From Lentiprolixibacter aurantiacus (GTDB taxonomy: Bacteria > Bacteroidota > Bacteroidia > Flavobacteriales > Flavobacteriaceae): a DNA stretch of 64,000 nt. Both the position numbers and the translations under genes were made by a program. The notes beneath the pieces are model-generated. The model did not search any database, had not been told where the DNA came from, and saw nothing but the letters and a program-made list of their open reading frames with translations. This document shows positions 33,899 through 43,153 of this stretch, one piece after another (position 1 is the first letter of the stretch; each line of letters begins with the position of its first letter). The stretch is from positions 1,054,001 through 1,118,000 of the forward strand of contig NZ_JAPFQP010000001.1 of the NCBI RefSeq assembly GCF_026241225.1. The letters are read 5' to 3'.

Positions 33899-34216
33899 TT
33901 ACAGTGCCGCGTCAATAGCGTCTGTGTAAGCCTTTTTTGGGGATACCCCTACCTGGCGGCTCACAATCTCACCATTTTTGAAAACCAAAACAGTAGGGAT
34001 GTTTCGTACGCCGTACTTGGCGGCATATTCCTGATGGGAATCCACATCTACTTTACCTACTACGGCCTTGCCTTCATATTCGTTGCTTACCTCGTCAATG
34101 ATAGGGCCAACCATTCGGCAGGGACCACACCAGGCAGCCCAAAAATCTACCACTACAGGTTTATCGCTTTTAAGAACTACTTCGTCAAATGTAGCATCGG
34201 TTATTTCTAATGCCAT
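33899..34216 (-). CDS. trxA: Thioredoxin
   Basis: This is a 105-aa canonical thioredoxin: FWAAWCGPCR with Cys30 and Cys33 as the redox pair, cis-Pro in the NIPT motif, and the usual VDxHQEYAAKYGVR element. It is cytoplasmic, reducing protein disulfides with electrons from thioredoxin reductase. The minus-strand -7-like element TAACTTTG at 34247-34240 is 24 bp before the start. Confidence 0.95.
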   Translation of the reverse strand: MALEITDATFDEVVLKSDKPVVVDFWAAWCGPCRMVGPIIDEVSNEYEGKAVVGKVDVDSHQEYAAKYGVRNIPTVLVFKNGEIVSRQVGVSPKKAYTDAIDAAL

Positions 34217-34239
34217 GATTTATAAATTTTTAGATTACG

Positions 34240-34247
34240 CAAAGTTA
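34240..34247 (-). promoter_or_regulatory. -7 promoter element of trxA
   Basis: TAACTTTG fits the Bacteroidota TAnnTTTG consensus. No clear TTG -33 element is seen at the usual distance. Confidence 0.4.
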
Positions 34248-34349
34248 GTCAATATTTATAGCCTATCCTTACTACAGCTGCATTCATTTTTCTTATGCAC
34301 CTATCAGGCCTCCTTATACTTTAAATGCTCATGAAGATCAGCCGCAGGA

Positions 34350-37300
34350 CTAGTTGAGCTTGTAGTGCACTTGCTGTTCTTCCAGGGCGGTGAGCAGTTC
34401 GCTGGTGATCTGGACCTTCTGTTTCCTACTGGCCAGGGTAACCTTGATTTCTTCCTCCATCTCGTATATAGTAAAACTGAGAGGGTGTTTTCCTTTATAA
34501 GAAATCAGGGTGTCTTTCAACTGGGTGATCTGATCTTCTTTCACTTGCTCCAGGCTCAACTTAATAGTAAGCCTTTTTGCAAAGGTTTCCATAGCCTCCT
34601 GCAACAGCAGGAACTGGTTGAATTGCAGTCTTGGCTCCCCTTTCTGCCCGGTTTCCCGGTTCACCCAGCCTTCTCTCACAAATACTTTGATCAGTATGAA
34701 GGAATTAATCATCAGGAAATGCCTGAATTTGAGGTATTCTTCTCCGAATATCCGGAATTCATGGGTGTCGGTATAGTCTTCTACCGTAAAGGCGGCCCAA
34801 CCCTTGCCATTTTTGGATACCCGGTGTTGCACATCCGTAATTACACCGGCAAAGCTCAGTTCGCGATTCAGGAATTCTTCGGGCCTGCTGAAATAGGAAA
34901 CACTGGCATTGCAGAATGCCTGTATCTCCTTCTGGAAATCGTCCAGGGGGTGCCCGGAAATGTAGATGCCAACCACCTCTTTTTCCCGTCGAAGTTTTTC
35001 CATGGTACCCCATTCTTCGCATGGGGGTATAACAGGTTCCGGGATCTGCACTTCACTGGCCTCGCCAAACAGGCTCACCTGCGAAGAATTGGCATTTTCC
35101 TGCATTTTTGCACCGTATTTGATGATCTTCTCCAGGAAGCTAATGCCATCCCCCTCATGGTGGAAATACTGGGCCCGGTGGGCATTCCCCAAAGAATCGA
35201 AGCCACCGGCCAGGGCCAGGTTTTCAAATGCCTTTTTGTTAGCCGCCCTCAGATCAACGCGCTTGGCCAGGTCGAAAACGGAATCATAATGGCCGTTTGC
35301 CTTTCGTTCGGAAACAATGGTTTCCACTGCAGATCGGCCTACCCCTTTAATGGCTCCCATACCAAAACGGATCGCATTATCCTGGTTAACAGCAAACTTG
35401 TAATAGGATTCATTGACATCAGGGCCTAATACTTCCAGCTCCATCCGCTTGCATTCTTCCATAAAGAAGGTCACCTGTTTGATGTCATTCATATTGTTGG
35501 ACAGAACCGCTGCCATATATTCGGCAGGGTAGTGCGCTTTGAGGTAAGCGGTCTGGTAGGCTATATAGGCGTAACAGGTTGAATGACTTTTGTTAAAGGC
35601 ATAAGAAGCAAAAGCTTCCCAGTCTTTCCAGATTTTTTCGAGTGTCTCCCGCGGATGTCCCCGCTCTTCCCCTCCGTTCAGGAATTTGGGTTTTAGCTTT
35701 TGCAGCAGGGCAAATATCTTTTTCCCCATGGCTTTCCTGAGAACATCGGCCTCACCCTTGGAGAACCCGGCCAGTTTCTGGGAGAGAAGCATTACCTGCT
35801 CCTGGTATACCGTAATGCCGTAAGTCTCTTTGAGGTACTCCTCCATTTCCGGCAGGTCATAGGTAATTTCTTCCTTGCCGTGTTTCCGTGCGATGAAGCT
35901 CGGGATGTATTCCATGGGGCCCGGACGGTAAAGCGCATTCATAGCGATGAGGTCGTCAAAAACCGTGGGTTTCAGATCTTTAAGGTGCTTTTGCATTCCT
36001 ATGGATTCGTACTGGAAGATACCCACCGTATCCCCACGCTGGAAGAGCTCATACGTTTTTTCATCATCCAGGGGAAACTCATCCGGCACAAGTTGGATAC
36101 CCTGACGGGCCTTGACAATTTTTACAGTGTCTTTGATCAGGGTCAGGGTTTTGAGGCCCAGAAAATCCATTTTCAGCAAGCCGGCACTTTCAACCACTGA
36201 GTTGTCGAACTGGGTTACATACAGATCCGAGTCCTTGGCCGTGGCCACCGGTACAAAATTGGTGATGTCGTCCGGGGTAATGATCACCCCGCAGGCGTGG
36301 ATACCGGTATTTCTGAGTGAACCTTCCAAAACCCTGGCCAGGTTCACGGTTTCAGCCTCCAGGTCGTCACCTTCGGAGATGTTCAGGAGCTGGTTTACCT
36401 TGTCCATTTCATCAGCCCTGAATTTTTTCTTCAGATCGCTTTCCGGCACCCCGAAGATCTTCCCAAACTTCGCCATATTGGGGATGAGCTTCGCCAGGCG
36501 GTCGGCATCACTGAGCGGGAGGTCCAGTACCCTGGCGGTATCCCGTATACTCGATTTGGCGGCCATGGTACCGTACGTAATGATCTGAGCCACCTGGTTG
36601 GCTCCGTATTTGTTGATTACGTAGTCCATCACCTTGCCTCGTCCTTCATCGTCAAAATCAATATCGATATCCGGCATGGATACCCGGTCCGGGTTGAGGA
36701 AGCGCTCAAAAAGCAAATCGTACTTCAGGGGGTCTATATTGGTAATCCCCAAACAATAGGCCACCACAGATCCGGCGGCAGAACCCCGCCCGGGACCTAC
36801 GGAAACGCCCATGTTTCTCGCCTCTCGTATGAAGTCTTCCACAATGAGGAAGTAGCCCGGGTAACCCGAATTTTTAATGGTCCCCAGTTCAAAATCGATA
36901 CGCTCGCTAATAGCCTCCGTGATTTCCCCGTAGCGCTTTTTGGCGCCTTCGTAGGTGATGTGTCTGAGGTATTTGTTTTCACCTCGCTTGCCCCCATCTT
37001 CTTCATCTTCGGCCACATGAAATTCTTTAGGAATATCGAATTGTGGCAGGAGTACTTCCCTGGCCAGGTCATAAGCTTCAACCTTGTCTACAATCTCCTG
37101 CAGGTTGAGGATGGATTCCGGCAGGTCTTTGAACAGGGACTTCATGGAATCCGGTGATTTGAAGTAGTATTCCTGGTTGGGTAGTCCATAACGATACCCT
37201 CGGCCACGACCGATTGGAGTGGACTGTTTTTCTCCGTCTTTTACGCAGAGCAAAATATCGTGAGCATTGGCATCCTCTTTATCGCAGTAATAGGTATTGT

Positions 37301-38732
37301 TGGTGGCTACCAGCTTAATATTGTGCTTTTGGGCCAGGCTGATCAGTACTTTGTTGGCCCGGTCTTCATCTTCCTGTCCATGCCGCATAAGCTCCACATA
37401 CAGGTCTTCCCCGAATTGCTCTTTCCACCACAATAAGGCTTCTTCGGCCTGCTTGTCACCCACGTTGAGGATTTTGGCCGGGATTTCTCCGTAAAGGTTA
37501 CCCGTAAGCACAATAAGGTCTTCTTTAAACCGGGTGATAAGGGACTTATCTATACGGGGCACATAATAAAAACCGTCTGTATAGGCCAATGAAGACATCT
37601 TGGCCAGGTTATGGTAGCCGTTTTTGTTCTTGGCCAGGAACACCACCTGGTATCCGTAGTCTTTAACGTTCTTGTTGGTATGATCTTCACAAACATGGAA
37701 CTCGCACCCGATTATGGGTTTGATAGGTTTCCATCGGGCATCTTCCCCTTTCTCTTCGGCCTCCTTGTTCCGGTCTTCCACGCTTTTGTTGTAGGCTTTA
37801 ATTTCCTTAACAAAGTGGAAAGCCCCCATCATATTGGCGTGGTCAGTCAGCCCAACCGCGGGCATGCCAAATTCAGCGGTTTTATTCACAAGGTCCTTTA
37901 TTCTGATGGTGGATTGCAACACCGAAAACTGCGAATGGTTGTGAAGGTGAACAAAAGGGGCCTCTTCAAGGGTGGCTATATTATCTTCAAGTTCCTCGTG
38001 TGAAAGGTCACTGTCGGCCGTTGACAGTTGTTCCCTGAGTTTTCGTGAGGCGTCCTTGAAATTGATATGTTTAAGACCAATCAGGGCTATGGGTTGCGGA
38101 TGGGCCTTTGCAAAACTGGAAGGATAATCCGGACTCGATTTCAGCTGGGTTGTGGTAAACTCACCCCTCCTTATCAACTCAAAAAAGCAACGGGTGGTAG
38201 CTTCAACATCGGCTGTTGCGTTGTGTGCTTCCACAAAGGCCTCCTGAAAAAGGAATTCGTGCAGTTCGGAAAGGGTGGGCAGTTTGAATTTACCCCCACG
38301 ACCCCCCGGAATCTTGCACAATAGGGCCGTTTCTTCGGTGCAGGTATCCAGTACGGGCATCTGTTCCATGTCATTGGGGAGTCCCTGCCGCAATAATTCT
38401 GCCCCCATGATGTTAATATCGAACCCTACATTTTGCCCGACAATAAACTTTGCTTTGGACAACACTTCGCGAAAGCGTTCCAGTACCAAATCCAGCGATT
38501 CTCCCTGTTGTTCTGCCAGTTCCGTGGAGATACCGTGTATTACCTCAGAATCATATGGAATGGTATACCCATCAGGTTTTACCAGGTAATCCTGCTGGTC
38601 CAGCAATTGGCCCATCTCATCGTGCAGTTGCCAGGCGATCTGTACGCATCGTGGCCAGTTATCCAGATCGCTCAAAGGAGCATCCCAGCGTTTGGGTAAA
38701 CCAGTGGTTTCGGTATCGAAAATCAAATACAT
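34350..38732 (-). CDS. dnaE: DNA polymerase III alpha subunit with fused N-terminal exonuclease
   Basis: The protein has 1460 aa. Residues 1-200 are a DnaQ-like 3'-5' exonuclease (FDTETTGL with Asp6 and Glu8; later HNATADVEATT). The PHP domain starts near 262 (HLHNHSQFSVLQS). The polymerase core has GPGRGSAAGSVVAYCLGI and the catalytic PDIDIDFDD. Tau-binding and OB parts follow (FAGVITDVQHRVSKNGKGWA). The exonuclease fusion is normal in Bacteroidota and replaces a separate proofreading subunit in the chain. Essential replicase; stand-alone gene. Confidence 0.95.
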   Translation of the reverse strand: MYLIFDTETTGLPKRWDAPLSDLDNWPRCVQIAWQLHDEMGQLLDQQDYLVKPDGYTIPYDSEVIHGISTELAEQQGESLDLVLERFREVLSKAKFIVGQNVGFDINIMGAELLRQGLPNDMEQMPVLDTCTEETALLCKIPGGRGGKFKLPTLSELHEFLFQEAFVEAHNATADVEATTRCFFELIRRGEFTTTQLKSSPDYPSSFAKAHPQPIALIGLKHINFKDASRKLREQLSTADSDLSHEELEDNIATLEEAPFVHLHNHSQFSVLQSTIRIKDLVNKTAEFGMPAVGLTDHANMMGAFHFVKEIKAYNKSVEDRNKEAEEKGEDARWKPIKPIIGCEFHVCEDHTNKNVKDYGYQVVFLAKNKNGYHNLAKMSSLAYTDGFYYVPRIDKSLITRFKEDLIVLTGNLYGEIPAKILNVGDKQAEEALLWWKEQFGEDLYVELMRHGQEDEDRANKVLISLAQKHNIKLVATNNTYYCDKEDANAHDILLCVKDGEKQSTPIGRGRGYRYGLPNQEYYFKSPDSMKSLFKDLPESILNLQEIVDKVEAYDLAREVLLPQFDIPKEFHVAEDEEDGGKRGENKYLRHITYEGAKKRYGEITEAISERIDFELGTIKNSGYPGYFLIVEDFIREARNMGVSVGPGRGSAAGSVVAYCLGITNIDPLKYDLLFERFLNPDRVSMPDIDIDFDDEGRGKVMDYVINKYGANQVAQIITYGTMAAKSSIRDTARVLDLPLSDADRLAKLIPNMAKFGKIFGVPESDLKKKFRADEMDKVNQLLNISEGDDLEAETVNLARVLEGSLRNTGIHACGVIITPDDITNFVPVATAKDSDLYVTQFDNSVVESAGLLKMDFLGLKTLTLIKDTVKIVKARQGIQLVPDEFPLDDEKTYELFQRGDTVGIFQYESIGMQKHLKDLKPTVFDDLIAMNALYRPGPMEYIPSFIARKHGKEEITYDLPEMEEYLKETYGITVYQEQVMLLSQKLAGFSKGEADVLRKAMGKKIFALLQKLKPKFLNGGEERGHPRETLEKIWKDWEAFASYAFNKSHSTCYAYIAYQTAYLKAHYPAEYMAAVLSNNMNDIKQVTFFMEECKRMELEVLGPDVNESYYKFAVNQDNAIRFGMGAIKGVGRSAVETIVSERKANGHYDSVFDLAKRVDLRAANKKAFENLALAGGFDSLGNAHRAQYFHHEGDGISFLEKIIKYGAKMQENANSSQVSLFGEASEVQIPEPVIPPCEEWGTMEKLRREKEVVGIYISGHPLDDFQKEIQAFCNASVSYFSRPEEFLNRELSFAGVITDVQHRVSKNGKGWAAFTVEDYTDTHEFRIFGEEYLKFRHFLMINSFILIKVFVREGWVNRETGQKGEPRLQFNQFLLLQEAMETFAKRLTIKLSLEQVKEDQITQLKDTLISYKGKHPLSFTIYEMEEEIKVTLASRKQKVQITSELLTALEEQQVHYKLN

Positions 38733-38913
38733 ACTATACTGTGGCTTGGGTAAGCAGGCTATAAAAATAGCTAAATGAACTAATGGGCAAAAGGGTAGTT
38801 ATCAGGAGTTATTAACGCACTCGCACTACCTGTTGTAAAAGGCAGACATCCTCATTTTTATATTCAGAATATTCTGCTGATTACCAGGCCTTAAAATAAT
38901 GTTTTCCAAAGCA

Positions 38914-38943
38914 TTGTGCATTAAAAGAAATAAAGTATCTTTG
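38914..38943 (+). promoter_or_regulatory. Promoter of rpsP
   Basis: TTG (38914-38916) and TATCTTTG (38936-38943) are separated by 19 bases, matching the Bacteroidota housekeeping promoter TTG / TAnnTTTG. It lies 65 bp before the rpsP ATG; the leader between has no clear riboswitch. Confidence 0.65.
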
Positions 38944-39007
38944 CCGTCCTTTTAAGGAATAAAGAATTAATAACTGAGGGTCGGGCACCCTGCAAAATTA
39001 ATGTGAT

Positions 39008-39619
39008 ATGCCAGTAAGAATCAGACTTCAAAGACACGGAAAAAAAGGGAAACCTTTCTATTGGGTAGTAGCTGCGGATTCCCGCGCCAAGAGAGATGGT
39101 AAATTCCTTGAAAAATTAGGAATCTACAACCCCAACACCAATCCGGCTACCATAGATATCGACGTGGATAGCTCTGTAAAATGGTTGGAAAACGGAGCTC
39201 AACCTTCGCACACCGCAAAACGTATCCTTTCTTACAAAGGAGTTTTGTTAAAGCATCACCTGCAAGGTGGGGTTAAAAAAGGAGCTTTAACCGAAGAACA
39301 GGCTGAGGAGAAATTCCAGGCCTGGGTTGCTGATAAGGAAAAAGCTATCGCCAATAAGGCCAGCAATCTTGAAAAAGCAGAAGCTGATGCCAGGGCCAAA
39401 GCACTTGAGGCTGAGAAAGAAGTAAACGAGAAGCGTGCTCAGGCCGCCGCAGAAGCGGAAGCTGCAGAATTGGCTGAAGCAGAAGCTGCCACTGAAGAAG
39501 CACAGGCTGAAGATACTACAGCAGAAGCAACAGAGGCTGCTGCTGAGACCGAAACAGCGGTAGAAGAAACTACAGAAGAGACTGCTCCGGAGGCTGAGGC
39601 ATCTGCTGAGGAAGAATAG
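39008..39619 (+). CDS. rpsP: 30S ribosomal protein S16 with a long acidic C-terminal tail
   Basis: Residues 1-80 are S16: MPVRIRLQRHGKKGKPFYWV and RDGKFLEKLGIYNP. After that comes a helical part and, from about residue 118, an Ala/Glu tail of about 85 residues (repeats of EAE, AEA, ETA). The tail makes the protein over twice the usual length; such tails are known in Bacteroidota S16. Operon with rimM and trmN6 downstream. Confidence 0.93.
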   Translation: MPVRIRLQRHGKKGKPFYWVVAADSRAKRDGKFLEKLGIYNPNTNPATIDIDVDSSVKWLENGAQPSHTAKRILSYKGVLLKHHLQGGVKKGALTEEQAEEKFQAWVADKEKAIANKASNLEKAEADARAKALEAEKEVNEKRAQAAAEAEAAELAEAEAATEEAQAEDTTAEATEAAAETETAVEETTEETAPEAEASAEEE

Positions 39620-39635
39620 AGAAGCCGGCAACACC

Positions 39636-40163
39636 ATGCGTAAGGAAGATTGTTTCTACCTGGGCAAGATTGTTGCAAAACATAGCTATAAAGGGGAAGT
39701 CCTGGTAAAATTGGATACCGACGAACCCGGGATATACGAAAACATGGAATCAGTGTTTGTTTCAAGAGGAAACAGCCTGGTTCCATTTTTTATTGAACGC
39801 TGCAGGCTCCATAAATCTAACCTGCTGCGTATCAAATTTGAAGAGGTGAATGATGAGCCAGAGGCTGTGAATCTGGTTGGTTCCGGGTTATACCTGCCCC
39901 TGGAGCTATTGCCTGAACTGGAGGGGAACAAGTTTTACTACCATGAGGTTATCGGTTTCAGTCTGATGGATCAGAAACACGGTGATATTGGCGTAATCAA
40001 AGGAGTGAACGACAGTGTGGCTCAAGCCCTCTTTGAGGCTGAAAAAGATGGGAAAACCCTGCTGATTCCTATAAATGATGAGATCATCCTAAAGGTGGAC
40101 CGTCAAAACAAAACCATACATGTAGCCACCCCGGAAGGCCTGGTTGAGCTGTATTTGTCCTAA
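39636..40163 (+). CDS. rimM: 16S rRNA processing protein RimM
   Basis: This 175-aa protein has the RimM N-domain (YLGKIVAKHSYKGEVLVKLD) and the PRC-like barrel at the C-terminus (DGKTLLIPINDEIILKVDRQ). It binds S19 in the 30S head and helps late 30S assembly. It lies 16 bp after rpsP; the order rpsP-rimM is widely conserved. Confidence 0.92.
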   Translation: MRKEDCFYLGKIVAKHSYKGEVLVKLDTDEPGIYENMESVFVSRGNSLVPFFIERCRLHKSNLLRIKFEEVNDEPEAVNLVGSGLYLPLELLPELEGNKFYYHEVIGFSLMDQKHGDIGVIKGVNDSVAQALFEAEKDGKTLLIPINDEIILKVDRQNKTIHVATPEGLVELYLS

Positions 40164-40172
40164 TCATTCACA

Positions 40173-40892
40173 ATGAGCAGGAGTAAACCCTTCCGATTCA
40201 AGCAATTTACGATCCACCAGGACCGCTGTGCCATGAAAGTAGGCACGGATAGTGTGCTGCTTGGTGCCTGGGCACCTGTATTTCATAATCCGGTTTCCAT
40301 ATTGGATATAGGAGCAGGAACGGGCCTGCTTTCCCTTATGCTCGCCCAGCGCAGTCAGGCCGAAATTATCGACGCCATAGAAATACAGGATTTGGCCTTT
40401 GAACAATGTGTGGAAAATTTCGAAGCCTCACAATGGTCAGACCGCCTTTATGCCTATCACGCCTCCCTGCAGGAATTTGTTGCGGAAGTGGAAGATCAGT
40501 ACGAGCTTATCATCAGCAACCCCCCTTTTCATTCCGAAGTACAGGCAAGCGCAGAACCCAGCCGGGACCTGGCCAGGCAGAACCTGTTTCTGCCATTTCC
40601 CGACCTTCTGCAAGGCGTAGGGCAACTATTGGCACCCATGGGCATTTTTGCTGTCATTTTACCTCATAAGGAAGTAACATCTTTTACCGACCTAGCAGCA
40701 ACTGAAGATTTGCACCCTATTAAGGTACTAGCTGTACGCGGCAACCCTGAAGCACCTGTAAAACGAAGCCTTATCGCGTTCGCCCGGGGTAAAACAAACT
40801 TCGAATACGACGAGCTTATCATTGAGATGGGGAGGCATGTATATACACAGGATTACATTGCACTAACCCGGGATTTTTACCTGAAAATGTAA
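40173..40892 (+). CDS. trmN6: tRNA1(Val) adenine-37 N6-methyltransferase
   Basis: The 239-aa protein has SAM motif DIGAGTGLLSLM (45-56) and the N6-adenine catalytic motif NPPFH (116-120). It opens with FRFKQFTIHQDRCAMKVGTD, the hallmark of the YfiC/TrmN6 family. It modifies A37 of a tRNA-Val. It begins 9 bp after rimM, so it is likely in the same ribosome-related operon. It converges with the amidinohydrolase gene (2 bp apart). Confidence 0.85.
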   Translation: MSRSKPFRFKQFTIHQDRCAMKVGTDSVLLGAWAPVFHNPVSILDIGAGTGLLSLMLAQRSQAEIIDAIEIQDLAFEQCVENFEASQWSDRLYAYHASLQEFVAEVEDQYELIISNPPFHSEVQASAEPSRDLARQNLFLPFPDLLQGVGQLLAPMGIFAVILPHKEVTSFTDLAATEDLHPIKVLAVRGNPEAPVKRSLIAFARGKTNFEYDELIIEMGRHVYTQDYIALTRDFYLKM

Positions 40893-40894
40893 GG

Positions 40895-41773
40895 TTAATC
40901 CATTCTGTAAATGGGGCGTGTGAGGCAGGTAGGACCACCCCCGCCTTTGTAACTTATTTCCTGCCCTGCATAAGTATCAACTGTGCACCCTGCTTTTCGC
41001 AAAGCATTTTCGGTGTGTGGATTTCCTGCCACCATTATACATTCCCTTGGAGCTACAGCCAGTACATTGCAACCCATAGATTCGAATTCATGTTCGGGCA
41101 CCTCCACAAGGGAAAAACCACGGTCTAGTAGTTCATTCCTGAATGCAATTGGCATGAGTAGGGAATAGACGACTGCCAGGTCTTTATCTACCGGACTTAA
41201 AATAGACATTAGATGAAAAACATCCGAAGGGCCTTTGTAATGGGGAAGTTCTGCTACCAAAACTTCAATATTGTAAGGAGCCAGCAGTTCTTTTAATTGT
41301 TTTATGCCGGATAAATTTGTGCGATAAGTATGGCCCACGGCCAACGTATTTTTGTTCAACCAGGCAACATCACCTCCTTCGAGCGTACCCGGGGCTTTAA
41401 TGGTGCCAAGAACCGGAATATTACTGGCGTCAAAAAATTCTTTTTGCACCTTCGGTTCCAGGGCCCTGGCGTGCTTTCCCATATTGCAAATAATCATTCC
41501 ATGATCTGTAGCAATGCTGGCATCACGGCAATAAATAGAATCTATTGTAACAAATTCAGATTCGGGGAAACAGCTTATGTGGGGTATTTTTTTGAAAAGT
41601 AATTTTTTGAATTCTTCGTATTCTTCTATCGCCCTGGTCAGATCAGGTTTGGAAAGGTAGTTGTGGGCAGCCCATTCATTTTTTAGCTTCTCCTCGCTAA
41701 TAAAGGCATCCTTTACGGTTTTGATGAATACATATTTCAATTTTTTGTATTCAGACTGACAGGTGTTTTGCAT
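40895..41773 (-). CDS. Amidinohydrolase/amidinotransferase family (DDAH or arginine deiminase-like)
   Basis: The frame extends to 41818, but ATG at 41773 avoids overlap with the upstream permease stop (41781) and is preferred; the protein is then 292 aa. Motifs: YCRDASIATDHG and GTLEGGDVAWL early in the fold, PSDVFHLMS with the catalytic His, and GGGGPTCLTRP with the nucleophile Cys283. This is the pentein fold of dimethylarginine dimethylaminohydrolase and related enzymes, acting on a guanidino substrate. The coupled permease suggests that the substrate is taken up. Exact substrate not determined. Confidence 0.75.
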   Translation of the reverse strand: MQNTCQSEYKKLKYVFIKTVKDAFISEEKLKNEWAAHNYLSKPDLTRAIEEYEEFKKLLFKKIPHISCFPESEFVTIDSIYCRDASIATDHGMIICNMGKHARALEPKVQKEFFDASNIPVLGTIKAPGTLEGGDVAWLNKNTLAVGHTYRTNLSGIKQLKELLAPYNIEVLVAELPHYKGPSDVFHLMSILSPVDKDLAVVYSLLMPIAFRNELLDRGFSLVEVPEHEFESMGCNVLAVAPRECIMVAGNPHTENALRKAGCTVDTYAGQEISYKGGGGPTCLTRPIYRMD

Positions 41774-41780
41774 CTGACTA

Positions 41781-43094
41781 TTATGTTTGGTCTTTATTTT
41801 TCCATTTGACAAATACATAAAAGGGTATGCCTATCATCAACATAATAAATCCCCAGAATACCGATTCTTCCCCTGCGCCAAACAGGGCCCAAAGGGAATA
41901 GGAAAAGGCCAGGCTCCCCATGCCGTATATTCCCAACCATGGCTGGGAAGGCAACTTTTTTTCTAAAAGGATGCTAACATAGGAGGCAGCGGAAAAGAGA
42001 TATGGAACTACGGCAATCATGGTGCCCAGTAAAATTAGAAACCTGAATTGCTCTACCAGGCCTTCGGTATAATTCATCAGCATTACTATAGAGGCCAGTG
42101 CACTCCCAATGATCATTCCATAAACGGGAATACCCTTTTTATTTTCTTTCTTGAAAATACCCGGAAAGAGTTTATCTTTTGCTATAGCCTTTGGCATTTG
42201 ACCAACAATTAAGATCCACCCATTAAGGGCGCCAAAGGCAGCAATTGCAGCTCCACCGGCTACCAGCCCACGTCCAAGTTCTCCTGTCATTATCCCCATG
42301 GCATCTGCAAAGGGTGCCGGTGAGATCTCAAGTTCCTTCATTGGTACCATTCCCATAACAGCTGCTGTTCCCAATACATAAACCATAGTGGTTATTAAGG
42401 TTCCCAGGATGGTGGCCTTAGGGATGGTTTTTCCGGGGTTTTTTACGTTATCTGAGGGAATAGTTGCACTTTCAAACCCTAAAAAAGCATAGAGTGTCAT
42501 CGTTGAGGTTATTGCAATAGCTTCAAAACTTGATGAATCACTTACATTGAAGGGGATAAAGTTGTCAATATTAAAAAAGAAAAAGCCCCCAATAATAATC
42601 ATTAGTATGGGGGTGAGTTTAAGGATGGTTGTGACAACCTGGATTTTTCCCGATTCTCTTACCCCTCTGGTGTTTATCCAGGTGAGCAGCCAAATAGCAC
42701 TTAGTCCCGTTAAAACAGAAATCAAGGAATTATTCCCCAATATTGGGAATAAAATACTCAGGGCGCTTACAAAGCCAATGGCGATTACAGCTATACCTAT
42801 CCAGGTTGAAATCCAATACCCCCAGGCCACCAAAAAACCAGCGAATTCACCGAAGCCCGCCCTTGTATAAGCATAGGGCCCACCGCTTTTATCCAGGAAC
42901 AATTTACTGAGCTTGCTGAAAACCAGGGCCAGCACAAAAGTACCCAATGAAGAAGCCAGCCAACCCATAATACTGATTCCTCCATATGCCGCGAGGGCAG
43001 CAGGCATCATAAAAACGCCTGCCCCAACCATATTGCCAATAACCAGCGAGGTACTCATCCATAACCCCAGTTTTTTATTATCGTTTTGATTCAT
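41781..43094 (-). CDS. Amino acid permease (APC superfamily)
   Basis: This 437-aa membrane protein has about 12 helices. The N-terminal GNMVGAGVFMMPAALAAYGG is the unwound first-helix signature (G-(S/A)-G-I/V) of APC transporters. It is 8 bp upstream of the amidinohydrolase, so the two form an operon. It probably imports the amino acid or guanidino compound used by that enzyme, or exchanges it for a product. Confidence 0.82.
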   Translation of the reverse strand: MNQNDNKKLGLWMSTSLVIGNMVGAGVFMMPAALAAYGGISIMGWLASSLGTFVLALVFSKLSKLFLDKSGGPYAYTRAGFGEFAGFLVAWGYWISTWIGIAVIAIGFVSALSILFPILGNNSLISVLTGLSAIWLLTWINTRGVRESGKIQVVTTILKLTPILMIIIGGFFFFNIDNFIPFNVSDSSSFEAIAITSTMTLYAFLGFESATIPSDNVKNPGKTIPKATILGTLITTMVYVLGTAAVMGMVPMKELEISPAPFADAMGIMTGELGRGLVAGGAAIAAFGALNGWILIVGQMPKAIAKDKLFPGIFKKENKKGIPVYGMIIGSALASIVMLMNYTEGLVEQFRFLILLGTMIAVVPYLFSAASYVSILLEKKLPSQPWLGIYGMGSLAFSYSLWALFGAGEESVFWGFIMLMIGIPFYVFVKWKNKDQT

Positions 43095-43153
43095 CGGTTT
43101 AGGTTGGTTCTGAAAAGAATTATATATTTTTAAATGTACTAATTAAAAAGAGA

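Noticed and set aside
34365-35429. A 354-aa open frame opposite dnaE
   Set aside because: It is a shadow of the long, clearly coding dnaE frame on the other strand, with no motif of its own.
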